This document shows, piece after piece, positions 8,991 through 18,969 of a DNA stretch of 64,000 bases (position 1 is the stretch's first letter; each line of letters begins with the position of its first letter). The notes below the pieces were generated by a model. That model did no database searches and had not been told where the DNA came from. It was given only the letters and a program-made list of their open reading frames with translations. Made by a program: the position numbers and the translations under genes. The stretch covers positions 434,001 to 498,000 of the forward strand of contig NZ_JABAIH010000001.1 of the NCBI RefSeq assembly GCF_012641395.1, given 5' to 3'. The stretch comes from Rhizobium sp. P32RR-XVIII. Its GTDB lineage: Bacteria > Pseudomonadota > Alphaproteobacteria > Rhizobiales > Rhizobiaceae.

Positions 8991-10472
8991 ATGAGCACAT
9001 CCATTATACTCTTGTGTCTCGTGGTGCTTGGCGCGCTGGCCTATATGGCCGCACGCAGCCGCGCCATGGCGCTTGCCGGCGGCAAGCTGTCCGCATTGCA
9101 TTCGCGGCCGGGCTATTACGGTGCTTATGCAGCCATCTGCGCGACGCTCCCCGCTCTTCTTCTTCTCTGCATGTGGCTTGCCGTTAGCCCCGGCATCATC
9201 GAGTCGCGTGTCCGCGATGCGTTCCCCGATGATGTGAAGGCGAAGACGGCTGCCGAGCAGGACCTGAGCTTCAGCATGGTAGCGACCATCGCCCGAGGCC
9301 TGAACTTGCTGACGCCGGATGAAACCAGCGCACTCGGTTCCGAGCCCGCAGCTGTTCAGGCAAAGCTCAGCGAGAAGGGTGTTCCGCTCGCCGGCGAGCC
9401 GCAGCCCTTCATGATCGATGCGGCGAAATTGTTGAACGCTCAGTCTGCGGGCAGCCGCATGATCATGACTGGCGCCATCTTTTTGCTTGGCATTGGTGGC
9501 GCTTTCTATGCGCTTCGTGGGATCGCATTGCGCTTCCGGGCTCGTAACCGTGTTGAACGTGTCATGCTCTGGGGACTGCTCGTTGCGTCGTCCATCGCAA
9601 TCCTGACCACGATCGGCATTGTTCTTTCGATGCTGTCGGAGGCTGTCCGCTTCTTCGCTGCGGTTCCGGCAGCCGATTTCTTCTTCGGTACGGTCTGGGA
9701 TCCGCGTTTTGCCGGTGCGGGCAGCTCTTCTTTCGGCCAGTTCGGTCTCATCCCGCTGCTGCTCGGCACGCTTTACATCGGCTTCGTCGCCATGCTTGTG
9801 GCGGTTCCGGTCGGTCTTTTCGCGGCCATCTATATGGCTGAGTACGCGTCGTCGAAGGTGCGTTCGCTCGCCAAGCCTCTTCTTGAAGTCCTGGCTGGCA
9901 TTCCCACGATTGTCTATGGCTTCTTTGCGCTTGTGACCGTCGGCCCCTTCCTGCGCGACCTATCCTCGCAGGTGAACGGGCTTTTGACCGGCGACTATGC
10001 CAATTTCATTCAGGCGCAAAGCGTTCTGACCGCCGGCATCGTCATGGGTATCATGCTGATCCCCTATGTTTCCTCGCTTTCGGATGACATCATCACCGCC
10101 GTGCCGCGTGCGCTGCGTGATGGCTCGCTCGGACTTGGCGCCACACACTCCGAAACGATCAAGAAGGTCGTGCTTCCGGCAGCCCTTCCGGGGATTGTTG
10201 GAGCACTGCTGATGACGGCGTCACGCGCCATCGGCGAGACCATGATCGTCGTACTGGCGGCAGGTGTCGCCGCGCGCATGCAGATCAATCCCTTCGAGCC
10301 GATGACCACGGTCACCGTCAAGATCGTCAATCAGTTGACGGGCGACCTTGAATTCACCTCGCCGCAAACGCTGGTCGCTTTCGCGCTTGGCATCACGCTC
10401 TTCTTCATCACGCTTTGCCTGAACATCTACGCCCTCTACATCGTGCGCAAATACCGGGAGCAGTACGAATGA
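8991..10472 (+). CDS. pstC: Phosphate ABC transporter permease PstC
   Basis: A 493-residue inner-membrane permease of PstSCAB. Like other alphaproteobacterial PstC it is long, with an N-terminal hydrophobic extension, a periplasmic segment (about residues 70-155), and then the transporter core. The core carries the EAA-type coupling loop that contacts PstB (ALRDGSLGLGATHSETIKKV, then PAALPGIVGALLM). The first helix begins directly at the ATG (SIILLCLVVLGALAYMA). GGGGA lies just before the start region. Its TGA overlaps the pstA ATG, indicating translational coupling. Confidence 0.95.
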   Translation: MSTSIILLCLVVLGALAYMAARSRAMALAGGKLSALHSRPGYYGAYAAICATLPALLLLCMWLAVSPGIIESRVRDAFPDDVKAKTAAEQDLSFSMVATIARGLNLLTPDETSALGSEPAAVQAKLSEKGVPLAGEPQPFMIDAAKLLNAQSAGSRMIMTGAIFLLGIGGAFYALRGIALRFRARNRVERVMLWGLLVASSIAILTTIGIVLSMLSEAVRFFAAVPAADFFFGTVWDPRFAGAGSSSFGQFGLIPLLLGTLYIGFVAMLVAVPVGLFAAIYMAEYASSKVRSLAKPLLEVLAGIPTIVYGFFALVTVGPFLRDLSSQVNGLLTGDYANFIQAQSVLTAGIVMGIMLIPYVSSLSDDIITAVPRALRDGSLGLGATHSETIKKVVLPAALPGIVGALLMTASRAIGETMIVVLAAGVAARMQINPFEPMTTVTVKIVNQLTGDLEFTSPQTLVAFALGITLFFITLCLNIYALYIVRKYREQYE

Positions 10473-11788
10473 CGAATGTTCTTTCCCCTGCTGCAGGCAC
10501 AATTTCGAAAGCACCTGAGCGCCGCGATATAGGCATCAAGCGCCGCTATGCCGCGGAGCGCCGTTTTAGGGCCTATGGTATTGCCGCCATCTCCTTCGGC
10601 CTGATTTTCCTGGCGATCCTGCTGTCGACGGTTGTTCGCAACGGCTACACGGCCTTCCAGCAGACGGCGATCACGCTGCCGGTTGAATTTACCGAGAAGA
10701 CCATCGATCCGAGCAACAAGCGCGCTACCGATCCGTCGGTGCTGATTGCGGCAAACTACGGGGCGCTGCTGCGCGATGCGATTGTCAAGCAGCTGAAGCT
10801 CAACCCTTCCAGCCGTCCGGACGTCCGTGACGCGACGGCCATGCCTTCCAAGGGCGCGCCGATCCAACTGCGCGACATGGTCGTCGCCGATCCGTCGCTC
10901 ATCGGCAAGACCGTCAACGTCACGGTTCTGGCTGATGCCAATGTCGATAGCGCCAACAAGGGCCAGATTGACCTCTCTGTTGATGAGAAAAACCGCAAGG
11001 TGAACGACAAGCAAGTCGGCTGGATGAACGAACTGAAGGCAAGCGGTGCACTTTTCAAGAAGTTCAATACCGGCCTTTTCACCAACGGCAATTCCAGCCG
11101 CCCGGAAGCTGCCGGTCTCGGCGTGGCTCTCGTCGGCTCGCTCTACCTGATGTTGATCGTTCTGGTTCTTTCGCTGCCGATCGGCGTTGCCGCCTCGATC
11201 TACCTTGAGGAATTCGCGACCAAGAACAAGGTGACGGATCTGATCGAGGTGAACATCAATAACCTCGCAGCCGTGCCGTCGATCGTTTACGGGCTGCTCG
11301 GCCTCTCCGTCTTCATCAATTTCGCCGGCCTGCCGCGTTCGGCTTCGCTGGTCGGCGGCCTGGTGCTGTCGCTGATGACGCTGCCGACGATCATCATCGC
11401 AACCCGTGCCGCGCTGCGCGCCGTGCCGCCGTCGATCCGCGCGGCTGCTCTTGGCCTCGGCGCCTCGAAGATGCAGATGGTGTTCCACCACGTCCTGCCG
11501 CTGGCGATGCCCGGCATCCTGACCGGCACGATCATCGGCCTGGCGCACGCGCTTGGCGAAACGGCGCCGCTTCTCCTGATCGGCATGGTCGCCTTCGTTG
11601 CAAGCGCGCCGGCCACCCCGCTCGATCCGTCCACGGCGCTGCCGGTGCAGGTCTATATGTGGGCCAACGAAGCAGAACGCGCCTTCGTCGAACGCACCTC
11701 TGGTGCCATCATCGTCTTGCTCCTGTTCCTGATTGTCATGAACTTTGGAGCCATTCTCTTGCGCCGTCGCTTTGAGCGTCGCTGGTAA
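10469..11788 (+). CDS. pstA: Phosphate ABC transporter permease PstA
   Basis: A 439-residue second permease of PstSCAB. I use ATG 10469, which overlaps the pstC stop as ATGA; an upstream alternative at 10415 would lie wholly inside pstC. One helix is near residues 40-60, then a large periplasmic insert (about 65-215), then the permease core starting at GVALVGSLYLMLIVLVLSLP. The coupling loop is AVPPSIRAAALGLGASKMQM. The large periplasmic insert is a feature of the rhizobial type rather than the compact enterobacterial form. Confidence 0.95.
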   Translation: MTNVLSPAAGTISKAPERRDIGIKRRYAAERRFRAYGIAAISFGLIFLAILLSTVVRNGYTAFQQTAITLPVEFTEKTIDPSNKRATDPSVLIAANYGALLRDAIVKQLKLNPSSRPDVRDATAMPSKGAPIQLRDMVVADPSLIGKTVNVTVLADANVDSANKGQIDLSVDEKNRKVNDKQVGWMNELKASGALFKKFNTGLFTNGNSSRPEAAGLGVALVGSLYLMLIVLVLSLPIGVAASIYLEEFATKNKVTDLIEVNINNLAAVPSIVYGLLGLSVFINFAGLPRSASLVGGLVLSLMTLPTIIIATRAALRAVPPSIRAAALGLGASKMQMVFHHVLPLAMPGILTGTIIGLAHALGETAPLLLIGMVAFVASAPATPLDPSTALPVQVYMWANEAERAFVERTSGAIIVLLLFLIVMNFGAILLRRRFERRW

Positions 11789-11803
11789 ACGGAGTACATA
11801 TTC

Positions 11804-12619
11804 ATGAACATGTTAACCGAAGCAGCAGTTGAGAAGGCTCTGGACAAACGAATGAATACGATCCCGTACAAGATGATCGGCCAGGACGTCTCGGTTTACT
11901 ATGGCGACAAGCGTGCGCTTTTCGACGTGAAGCTGAACATCCGCGAAAACACCGTTACCGCACTCATCGGCCCGTCCGGCTGCGGGAAGTCCACCTTCTT
12001 GCGCAGTCTCAACCGTATGAATGATACGATCGACAACTGCCGCGTTACCGGCAAGATTACTCTCGACGGCGACGATATCTATGATCCGGATATCGACGTT
12101 GTCGAACTTCGTGCCCGCGTCGGCATGGTCTTCCAGAAGCCGAACCCTTTCCCGAAGTCAATCTATGAGAACGTCGCCTACGGCCCGCGCATCCATGGTC
12201 TTGCGAAGTCGAAGGCCGATCTGGACCAGATCGTTGAACACAGCCTGCAGCGCGCCGGCCTTTGGAACGAAGTCAAGGATCGCCTGCACGAAACCGGCAC
12301 CGGGCTGTCCGGCGGCCAGCAGCAGCGCCTCTGCATTGCCCGCGCCGTCGCCGTCAGCCCCGAAGTCATTCTGATGGACGAGCCGTGCTCGGCACTCGAT
12401 CCGATCGCCACCGCGAAGATCGAAGAGCTGATCCATGAGCTGCGCGAGAATTTCACGATCGTCATCGTGACGCACTCCATGCAGCAGGCTGCCCGTGTTT
12501 CGCAGCGAACCGCTATGTTTCACCTCGGCAATCTCGTCGAGGAGAATGATACCGACAAGATGTTCACCAATCCGGACGATCAGCGCACCCAGGACTACAT
12601 CATGGGCCGCTTCGGCTGA
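11804..12619 (+). CDS. pstB: Phosphate ABC transporter ATPase PstB
   Basis: This 271-residue cytoplasmic ATPase powers PstCA. Walker A is GPSGCGKST, the signature is [14 protein letters not shown], Walker B is [13 protein letters not shown], and the switch His is in [18 protein letters not shown] at 11791-11794 precedes the ATG. It lies 15 bp after pstA and 42 bp before phoU. Its length and motifs are typical. Confidence 0.97.
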   Translation: MNMLTEAAVEKALDKRMNTIPYKMIGQDVSVYYGDKRALFDVKLNIRENTVTALIGPSGCGKSTFLRSLNRMNDTIDNCRVTGKITLDGDDIYDPDIDVVELRARVGMVFQKPNPFPKSIYENVAYGPRIHGLAKSKADLDQIVEHSLQRAGLWNEVKDRLHETGTGLSGGQQQRLCIARAVAVSPEVILMDEPCSALDPIATAKIEELIHELRENFTIVIVTHSMQQAARVSQRTAMFHLGNLVEENDTDKMFTNPDDQRTQDYIMGRFG

Positions 12620-12661
12620 TCTTTGGCGTCAGAAATGTAGAGACAATCAAGGACGTTCCCC

Positions 12662-13375
12662 ATGGCATCGACACATATTTTTTCTGCGTACGACGACGAT
12701 CTCAAATTCCTGTCCCGCCGCATTTCGGAGATGGGCGGGCTTGCCGAACAGATGGTGTCGGACGCCGTCCGAGCGCTGGTGAATAGCGATACCGCCCTGG
12801 CGCAGAAGGTCATCTCGGACGACGTGATTCTCGACCATGCCGAGCGCGAGATCGGCGAAAAGGCGGTCGTCACGATTGCACGCCGGCAGCCGATGGCTTC
12901 CGATCTTCGCGAAATCATGGGTTCGATCCGCATCGCGGCTGATCTTGAGCGCGTTGGCGACCTCGGCAAGAACACTGCCAAGCGCGTCATCGCCGTTCAG
13001 AGCGCTGGCGTTCCGCGAAAGCTCGCGCGCGGTCTGGAGCACCTTTCCGAACTGGCGCTCGTCCAGCTCAAGGAAGTGCTTGACGTCTACACGAGCCGTG
13101 CGGCCGACAAGGCCAAGTCGATCCGCGAGCGCGATGAAGAAATCGATGCGATGTACACCTCGCTGTTTCGCGAGCTTTTGACATACATGATGGAGGATCC
13201 GCGCAACATCACCAGTTGCACGCATCTTCTCTTCTGCGCGAAGAACATCGAACGCATCGGTGACCACGCCACCAATATTGCCGAAACCATTTATTACATG
13301 GCGACCGGTGCCCAGCCGGAAGGCGAGCGTCCGAAGGACGATACCGCCAACACCGTCGGCGCGGTAACGGAATAA
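12662..13375 (+). CDS. phoU: Phosphate signalling regulator PhoU
   Basis: A 237-residue all-helical protein made of two PhoU repeats, each with the metal-cluster motif: the first around SIRIAADLERVGDLGKNTAK and the second around CAKNIERIGDHATNIAE (E-R-I/V-G-D-x-x-x-N). PhoU links PstB transport status to PhoR and keeps the regulon off when phosphate is ample. Its position between pstB and phoB is the classic one. Confidence 0.96.
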   Translation: MASTHIFSAYDDDLKFLSRRISEMGGLAEQMVSDAVRALVNSDTALAQKVISDDVILDHAEREIGEKAVVTIARRQPMASDLREIMGSIRIAADLERVGDLGKNTAKRVIAVQSAGVPRKLARGLEHLSELALVQLKEVLDVYTSRAADKAKSIRERDEEIDAMYTSLFRELLTYMMEDPRNITSCTHLLFCAKNIERIGDHATNIAETIYYMATGAQPEGERPKDDTANTVGAVTE

Positions 13376-13409
13376 CCTCCGAATCCGGCCCCCAGGAGAC
13401 AGTAATCGA

Positions 13410-14093
13410 ATGATCCCGAGAGTTGCAGTCGTTGAAGACGAAGAGGCACTCAGCGTGCTCCTTCGCTATAATCTTGAAGCCGAAGGTTTTGAAGTTGATA
13501 CCATCCTGCGTGGCGACGAGGCCGAGATACGGCTTCAGGAACGTACGCCGGACATTCTGATCCTCGATTGGATGCTGCCGGGCGTGTCCGGCATAGAGCT
13601 CTGCCGCCGCTTGCGCATGCGGCCGGAGACCGAGCGTCTGCCGATCATCATGCTGACGGCCCGCGGCGAAGAGAGCGAGCGCGTGCGCGGTCTTTCGACC
13701 GGCGCCGACGACTATGTCGTCAAGCCGTTCTCGACACCGGAACTCGTTGCCCGCGTCAAGGCCATGCTGCGCCGCGCCAAGCCCGAGGTCCTCTCCACAG
13801 TCCTGAAATGCGGCGACATAGAGCTCGACCGCGAGACCCATCGTGTTCATCGCAAGAGCCGCGAAGTCCGGCTCGGCCCGACCGAATTCCGTCTATTGGA
13901 GTTCCTGATGTCGTCGCCCGGCCGCGTTTTCTCGCGCTCTCAGCTTCTGGACGGCGTCTGGGGCCACGACATCTACGTCGACGAGCGCACGGTCGATGTC
14001 CACGTCGGCCGCCTGCGCAAGGCACTGAACTTCTCCAACATGCAGGATGTCATCCGCACGGTCCGCGGCGCGGGATATTCAATGGAAGCCTGA
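13410..14093 (+). CDS. phoB: Phosphate regulon response regulator PhoB
   Basis: A 227-residue OmpR-family regulator. The receiver domain has the acidic pair in VVEDEEAL, the phospho-acceptor Asp in ILILDWMLPGVSG, and the conserved Lys in YVVKPFSTPEL. The winged-helix domain ends with the recognition segment VDVHVGRLRKAL. AGGAGA precedes the ATG. It is the last gene of the cluster, followed by a terminator, and should bind the Pho box before pstS. Confidence 0.97.
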   Translation: MIPRVAVVEDEEALSVLLRYNLEAEGFEVDTILRGDEAEIRLQERTPDILILDWMLPGVSGIELCRRLRMRPETERLPIIMLTARGEESERVRGLSTGADDYVVKPFSTPELVARVKAMLRRAKPEVLSTVLKCGDIELDRETHRVHRKSREVRLGPTEFRLLEFLMSSPGRVFSRSQLLDGVWGHDIYVDERTVDVHVGRLRKALNFSNMQDVIRTVRGAGYSMEA

Positions 14094-14114
14094 TTGCCGC
14101 TCCCATGAGGAAAT

Positions 14115-14146
14115 AAAAAAACGGGCCGCGAGGCCCGTTATTTTTT
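14115..14146. terminator. Bidirectional intrinsic terminator between phoB and gcrA
   Basis: Stem ACGGGCC (14121-14127) / GGCCCGT (14132-14138) with loop GCGA has an A run on its left (14115-14120) and a T run on its right (14141-14146). It can therefore end transcription of both phoB and the convergent gcrA. Confidence 0.88.
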
Positions 14147-14160
14147 GTCTCTTATCCGGC

Positions 14161-14694
14161 TTAGTTTGCGCGGGCGGCTGCCCGGCGGCGATCGTTGACC
14201 GGCTGATAAGCCAAGCGCTGATGGTAGCTGCAATAGGGAGAAGAGTCGTTGCTTTCGCAGCCGCAGAAATGGAAATCATCCTTCAGCGGATCGCCGACCG
14301 GCCACTTGCAGGTGCGTTCAGTAAGCTCGGTCAGGCCAAGACGGCGGGAAATCGGTACGACCACGTTCGCGGCCGGACGATATTCCATTTCCGCCATCAG
14401 ATCGACTTCGATCTCTTCCTTGAGCATCGTCGCGCCCTGCTGGCGCGTGACCGTGCGGGTTGCAATCCGCGAGGCATAGTTCGGCGCGCGGGGAGCCGAG
14501 GTATTGCGCTTCGGCGCGCGCACGGTCGTCGCAGTGCCGCCGGCCTTGGCGCGGCCAGGAAGGCTAAGCCTGTGGACCTTGCCGATGACTGCGTTTCTGC
14601 TCACGCCGCCGAGCTGTGCGGCGATCTGGCTCGCGCTCAGCCCTTCGGACCAAAGCTTCTTGAGTTTTTCGACACGCTCGTCTGTCCAGTTCAT
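14161..14694 (-). CDS. gcrA: Cell-cycle regulator GcrA
   Basis: This 177-residue protein has the conserved N-terminal GcrA DNA-binding domain, starting MNWTDERVEKLKKLWSEGLS and continuing AAQLGGVSRNAVIGKVHRL. GcrA is an alphaproteobacterial transcription factor that works with sigma-70 RNA polymerase at promoters with CcrM-methylated GANTC sites. The C-terminal RNA-polymerase-interaction region contains Cys residues in ERTCKWPVGDPLKDDFHFCG. Transcription runs away from argD. The upstream region holds a dense GANTC cluster, which suggests methylation-linked control. Confidence 0.95.
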   Translation of the reverse strand: MNWTDERVEKLKKLWSEGLSASQIAAQLGGVSRNAVIGKVHRLSLPGRAKAGGTATTVRAPKRNTSAPRAPNYASRIATRTVTRQQGATMLKEEIEVDLMAEMEYRPAANVVVPISRRLGLTELTERTCKWPVGDPLKDDFHFCGCESNDSSPYCSYHQRLAYQPVNDRRRAAARAN

Positions 14695-14724
14695 GCCCTG
14701 TCTCCGATTAGCGTTGTGAAGGCA

Positions 14725-14874
14725 GAATCCCTCACCATTGCCTCGGATGTGTCCGAAGCAGGAAACGCTTGACTAATTTTGGTGACTAGTTCCGCCGCAT
14801 GCAGTCTAGTAATTGAGTTTTAACCTAGTGTGAGGCTGACTCCGTGACAAGAGTCGCGGGAATCCGGATGAATC
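14725..14874. promoter_or_regulatory. GANTC (CcrM) site cluster in the gcrA-argD intergenic region
   Basis: GANTC sites occur at 14725-14729, 14838-14842, 14851-14855, 14860-14864 and 14870-14874. Four fall within 37 bp, where one per 256 bp is expected by chance. The 416-bp gap between gcrA and argD (14695-15110) shows no convincing gene; it should hold both promoters. Confidence 0.7.
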
Positions 14875-15110
14875 GAATTTCAAGTTTTCCCCAACTTGCT
14901 GGCCGAGCGAGTCATTTCTGCAACATTAGCTGTTAATAAAATAAGTTCCTTTGGCTTTATGTTGCAGCACGCGGTAAACTCGCAGTTTGTTGACATTGCA
15001 GTGCGAAAAGTAAATAGTGTCACTCGCCGCCGAAAGGCGGCATTTTTAATTTTTCGGACCCGGTTTTTAGCCGGAGTCCGGTTGCCCCAACCTCGACAGG
15101 AGACCGCGCC

Positions 15111-16310
15111 ATGGCTGAAGCCGCGCCGCTATATGACACCTATTCTCGTGCCCCTCTGCGGTTCGAGCGAGGTGAGGGCGTCTGGCTGATAACCGAAAAC
15201 GGCGAACGTTATCTGGATTTTGGGGCAGGCGTTGCCGTGACGTCGGTCGGCCACAGCAATCCGCACGTCGTTAAGGCTTTGAAGGCGCAGGCCGACAAGG
15301 TCTGGCATCTATCGAACATCTATGAAATTCCCGGCCAGGAGGCGCTTGCAAAGCGGCTGACGGACGTCACTTTCGCCGATAAGGTGTTCTTCACCAATTC
15401 AGGCGCAGAGGCGCTCGAATGCGCGATCAAGACGGCGCGCCGCTATCAGTATTCCAAGGGCCACCCCGAGCGCTTCCACATCATCACCTTTGAAGGTGCC
15501 TTCCATGGCCGCACGCTGGCGACGATCGCTGCTGGCGGCCAGGAGAAGTATCTGGAGGGTTTTGGCCCGAAGACGCCGGGCTTCGACCAGGTTCCCTTTG
15601 GCGATATCGAGGCGGTTCGAGCCGCCATCACGGATGCGACCGCGGGCATCCTGATCGAGCCGGTACAGGGCGAGGGCGGCATCCGCCCGGCGACCAACGA
15701 GTTCATGAGGGCGCTGCGCCAGATTTGCGACGAGAAGGGCCTGCTGTTGATCCTGGACGAGGTTCAGACCGGTGTCGGCCGCACGGGCAAGCTGTTTGCC
15801 TATGAATGGTCCGGCGTCACGCCGGACATCATGGCTGTCGCAAAGGGTATCGGCGGCGGCTTCCCGCTTGGCGCCTGCCTTGCCACGGCGGAGGCAGCCT
15901 CCGGCATGAAGGTCGGCACCCACGGTTCCACCTACGGCGGCAATCCGCTTGCGATGGCGGTCGGCAGCGCAGTGCTCGACGTCATTCTTGCCGAGGGCTT
16001 CCTTGAGCACGTGCGTGAGGTGGCGCTCGTCTTCCGCCAGGGCCTTGCCTCCCTTAAGGATCGTTATCCGGACGTCATCGAGGATGTGCGCGGCGAGGGC
16101 CTGTTGCTTGGGGTCAAGGCAGCGGTTCCATCATCCGAACTGCTGCAGGCTATTCGCGCCGCTCGTCTGCTAGGGGTTCCGGCGGGCGACAACGTTATCC
16201 GCCTGCTTCCGCCACTCGTCGTCACGGCGGAGGAGGCTCGCGACGGGCTTTCTCGCCTCGAGCGTGCTGCAGAAAGCATTCGCGCGCAGACGACCAAGAA
16301 GACGGCTTGA
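15111..16310 (+). CDS. argD: Acetylornithine aminotransferase
   Basis: This 399-residue PLP enzyme converts N-acetylglutamate semialdehyde to N-acetylornithine in arginine synthesis. It has the class III aminotransferase features: [17 protein letters not shown] for cofactor phosphate, [16 protein letters not shown] with the PLP-ring Asp, and [16 protein letters not shown] with the Schiff-base Lys. AGGAGA at 15099-15104 sits before the ATG. argF follows 41 bp later, so the two form an operon. Confidence 0.95.
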   Translation: MAEAAPLYDTYSRAPLRFERGEGVWLITENGERYLDFGAGVAVTSVGHSNPHVVKALKAQADKVWHLSNIYEIPGQEALAKRLTDVTFADKVFFTNSGAEALECAIKTARRYQYSKGHPERFHIITFEGAFHGRTLATIAAGGQEKYLEGFGPKTPGFDQVPFGDIEAVRAAITDATAGILIEPVQGEGGIRPATNEFMRALRQICDEKGLLLILDEVQTGVGRTGKLFAYEWSGVTPDIMAVAKGIGGGFPLGACLATAEAASGMKVGTHGSTYGGNPLAMAVGSAVLDVILAEGFLEHVREVALVFRQGLASLKDRYPDVIEDVRGEGLLLGVKAAVPSSELLQAIRAARLLGVPAGDNVIRLLPPLVVTAEEARDGLSRLERAAESIRAQTTKKTA

Positions 16311-16351
16311 ATGGACGGACGCTCCTTGCGGAGCAGACAGGTAAGAACGAA

Positions 16352-17269
16352 ATGGCTTCCCCCAAACACTTTCTCGATCTCTCGGCGGTAACCGCATCCG
16401 ATCTCAGGGTCATCATGAACGACGCGATCGCGCGTAAGCAGGCTTTCAAGGCCGGAACGGGCGACAGGCCGCTTGCAGGCAAGATGCTGGCGATGATCTT
16501 CGAAAAGCCTTCCACCCGCACCCGCGTATCCTTTGATGTCGGCATGCGCCAGCTTGGCGGCGAGACGCTTTTCCTCTCCGGCACCGAAATGCAGCTCGGC
16601 CGCGCCGAGACGATCGGCGATACGGCCAAAGTACTTTCGCGTTATGTCGACGCGATCATGATCCGCACGACGGAGCACAGCCGCATGCTGGAGCTCGCCG
16701 AACATGCGACGGTCCCCGTCATCAATGCGCTGACGGACGATACCCATCCCTGCCAGATCATGGCCGATGTCATGACATTCGAGGAGCATCGCGGCCCCAT
16801 CAAGGGCAAGACGGTTGCTTGGACCGGCGACGGCAACAATGTCCTGCATTCCTTGGTCGAAGGTGCCGCCCGCTTCGGCTACCGGATGAACATGGCCGTG
16901 CCTCTTGGTTCCGAGCCAAAGGATCACTATCTGAACTGGGCCCGCAACGAGGGTGCCCAGATCGTGCTCGGTCATGACGCCGACCGCGCGGTCGAGGGAG
17001 CCGATTGCGTGGTGACCGATACCTGGGTTTCCATGAATCAGGAACATCGGGCCCGTGGTCACAACGTCTTCCAGCCCTATCAGGTCAATCAGGCTTTGAT
17101 GGCGAAGGCCGGCAAGGATGCATTGTTCATGCATTGCCTGCCTGCCCATCGTGGCGAGGAAGTGACGAACGAGGTGATCGACGGTCCGCAATCCGTCGTC
17201 TTCGATGAAGCGGAAAACCGCCTTCATGCGCAGAAGTCGATTCTTGCATGGTGCCTGGGCGCGATCTGA
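16352..17269 (+). CDS. argF: Ornithine carbamoyltransferase
   Basis: This 305-residue enzyme makes citrulline from ornithine and carbamoyl phosphate. The start is ATG 16352 ([11 protein letters not shown]); an in-frame TTG at 16307 overlaps the argD end and is less likely. Motifs are carbamoyl-phosphate loop [19 protein letters not shown], the ornithine-binding DTWVSMNQE, and the catalytic [10 protein letters not shown]. The length is normal for the anabolic enzyme. It is cotranscribed with argD. Confidence 0.95.
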   Translation: MASPKHFLDLSAVTASDLRVIMNDAIARKQAFKAGTGDRPLAGKMLAMIFEKPSTRTRVSFDVGMRQLGGETLFLSGTEMQLGRAETIGDTAKVLSRYVDAIMIRTTEHSRMLELAEHATVPVINALTDDTHPCQIMADVMTFEEHRGPIKGKTVAWTGDGNNVLHSLVEGAARFGYRMNMAVPLGSEPKDHYLNWARNEGAQIVLGHDADRAVEGADCVVTDTWVSMNQEHRARGHNVFQPYQVNQALMAKAGKDALFMHCLPAHRGEEVTNEVIDGPQSVVFDEAENRLHAQKSILAWCLGAI

Positions 17270-17363
17270 ACCATACTACGCGCTGTGCTTGGCCTCATGG
17301 CCTCGTGGCTGCGCGAGCGGAAAGGCTTTCTAGTCTGCCGCTCTGACGACTAGGAGTAAGACC

Positions 17364-18359
17364 ATGTCCGATACTGCAAGCGCTCTCGGCGATTTCGACT
17401 TCGCCGGCGATGATCACGTTGTTCCGTTTCAGGTAGAGGGCCTCGACGTGCGCGGCCGCGCCGTCCAACTCGGCCCCATGCTGGATGCGATCCTTGAGCG
17501 CCACGAATATCCCGCACCCGTCGCCCGGCTTCTGGCCGAAGTCATCGCGCTGACGGTGCTCCTCGGCACGTCCCTTAAGTTCGAGGGCAAATTCACGGTG
17601 CAGACGAAGGGCGATGGCCCGGTCGATCTCCTCGTCGCCGACTTCTCGACGCCGGAGGATGTTCGCGCCTATGCACGCTTCGATCAGGCTTTGCTCGACA
17701 AGGCAGTCGCCGCAGGCGAGACCGAGCCGGAACAGTTGCTCGGTAAAGGCGTGCTCGCCTTCACGATCGATCAGGGCAAATTCACCCAGCCGTATCAGGG
17801 CATCGTGCCGCTCAACGGTACCTCGCTGGAGGATATCGCCGGCACCTATTTCCGCCAATCGGAACAGATCCCGACGCGTGTCCGTCTGGCTGCTGCCGAA
17901 CTGTTCGATCGCGACGAAGCGGGCATGCCGCGCCATCGCTGGCGGGCAGGGGGGCTCGTGGCGCAGTTCCTGCCGGAAGCACCTGAGCGTATGCGTCACG
18001 CCGACCTCCACGGCGGCGACGGAGACGACGGCGCTCAGACTCACAGGGAAGACGACGCCTGGACTGAAGCCCGCTCGCTGGTCGATACTATCGACGCCGA
18101 TGAACTGACCGACCCGCATGTCGGTACGGAACGGCTGCTCTATCGTCTCTTCCACGAGCGTGGCGTGCGCGTTTTCGGTGCCCGGGAAGTCTTCGACCGG
18201 TGCAGCTGTTCGCGCGACAAGATCAAGAATGTGCTGAAGGGTTTCTCGGCAGACGAGATCGATGCCAGCCAGGAAAACGGCGAGATTGCCGTCACCTGCG
18301 AATTCTGCTCCAAGACCTACCGTTTTGAGGTTGAAGAAGTCGCAACGGCTGCCGAGTGA
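17364..18359 (+). CDS. hslO: Redox-regulated chaperone Hsp33
   Basis: A 331-residue Hsp33 homologue, a cytosolic holdase switched on by oxidation. The four zinc-binding cysteines are present in the C-terminal domain as CSCSRDK and CEFCSKTY. The N-terminal core (about residues 15-240) includes DLLVADFSTPEDVRAYARFD. AGGAGT at 17351-17356 precedes the ATG. It is somewhat longer than the E. coli protein. It converges on apaG with no gap between stops. Confidence 0.95.
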   Translation: MSDTASALGDFDFAGDDHVVPFQVEGLDVRGRAVQLGPMLDAILERHEYPAPVARLLAEVIALTVLLGTSLKFEGKFTVQTKGDGPVDLLVADFSTPEDVRAYARFDQALLDKAVAAGETEPEQLLGKGVLAFTIDQGKFTQPYQGIVPLNGTSLEDIAGTYFRQSEQIPTRVRLAAAELFDRDEAGMPRHRWRAGGLVAQFLPEAPERMRHADLHGGDGDDGAQTHREDDAWTEARSLVDTIDADELTDPHVGTERLLYRLFHERGVRVFGAREVFDRCSCSRDKIKNVLKGFSADEIDASQENGEIAVTCEFCSKTYRFEVEEVATAAE

Positions 18360-18752
18360 TCAGTTCAGTACCCTGAGCAGACCAGGAGAATCCAGCGAGA
18401 AGGCGGGTATTTCTACGTCGAAAAACTCGCCTGCGTCGGTTTCCATCTGGTAGTGCCCGAACATGAGGCCCGATGGCGTGTCCAGTGGACAGCCGGACGA
18501 GTATTCGTAGGTGTCGCCAGGTTCCAGCCGGGGTTGCTCACCGACGACGCCTGGCCCGGTCACCTCATCCACCACGCCGTTTTGATCGGTGATGTTCCAG
18601 TAACGGTTGATGAGTCTGACGGTCAGATCCGAATTGTTGCTGATTACGATCCGGTAACCCCACACATAGCGATTGTCGTCCGGGTCGGATTGCTCCTCCA
18701 GATAAAAGGGTTCGACGACGACTTCTATATCTCGTGTGTTGGCGCGATACAT
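18360..18752 (-). CDS. apaG: ApaG domain protein (Co2+/Mg2+ efflux-associated)
   Basis: A 130-residue single-domain ApaG protein with an FnIII-like fold. Characteristic stretches are [23 protein letters not shown] and [16 protein letters not shown]. The protein has been linked to divalent cation resistance and diadenosine polyphosphate metabolism, but its biochemical role is unsettled. It is a stand-alone minus-strand gene that overlaps nothing but abuts hslO. Confidence 0.93.
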   Translation of the reverse strand: MYRANTRDIEVVVEPFYLEEQSDPDDNRYVWGYRIVISNNSDLTVRLINRYWNITDQNGVVDEVTGPGVVGEQPRLEPGDTYEYSSGCPLDTPSGLMFGHYQMETDAGEFFDVEIPAFSLDSPGLLRVLN

Positions 18753-18969
18753 GCCTTACACCATAGCCAGGATATGTTACCGGTATCTTATACACGGGCT
18801 CGACCCGTCACGAAATGATTGGGATCATGCTCAAAGCACGATGATTGCATCTCTTTCGGGCACTAATCCTGTTGTTCAGAGTGCGCTCCCGCACCGGAGC
18901 GTGGCTTCGTGGATGTCCTAGGTAAGGCATCCGGCCGGACCGGCAAGGCCCGGCCGTCCCCACGGCAGG

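Noticed and set aside
10436..11548. A 370-codon minus-strand frame across pstA
   Set aside because: Antisense of pstA; no domain recognisable and it would overlap a certain gene fully.
18931..18955. A terminator after metZ
   Set aside because: GGCCGG/CCGGCC can pair, but there is no T run, so I do not list it.
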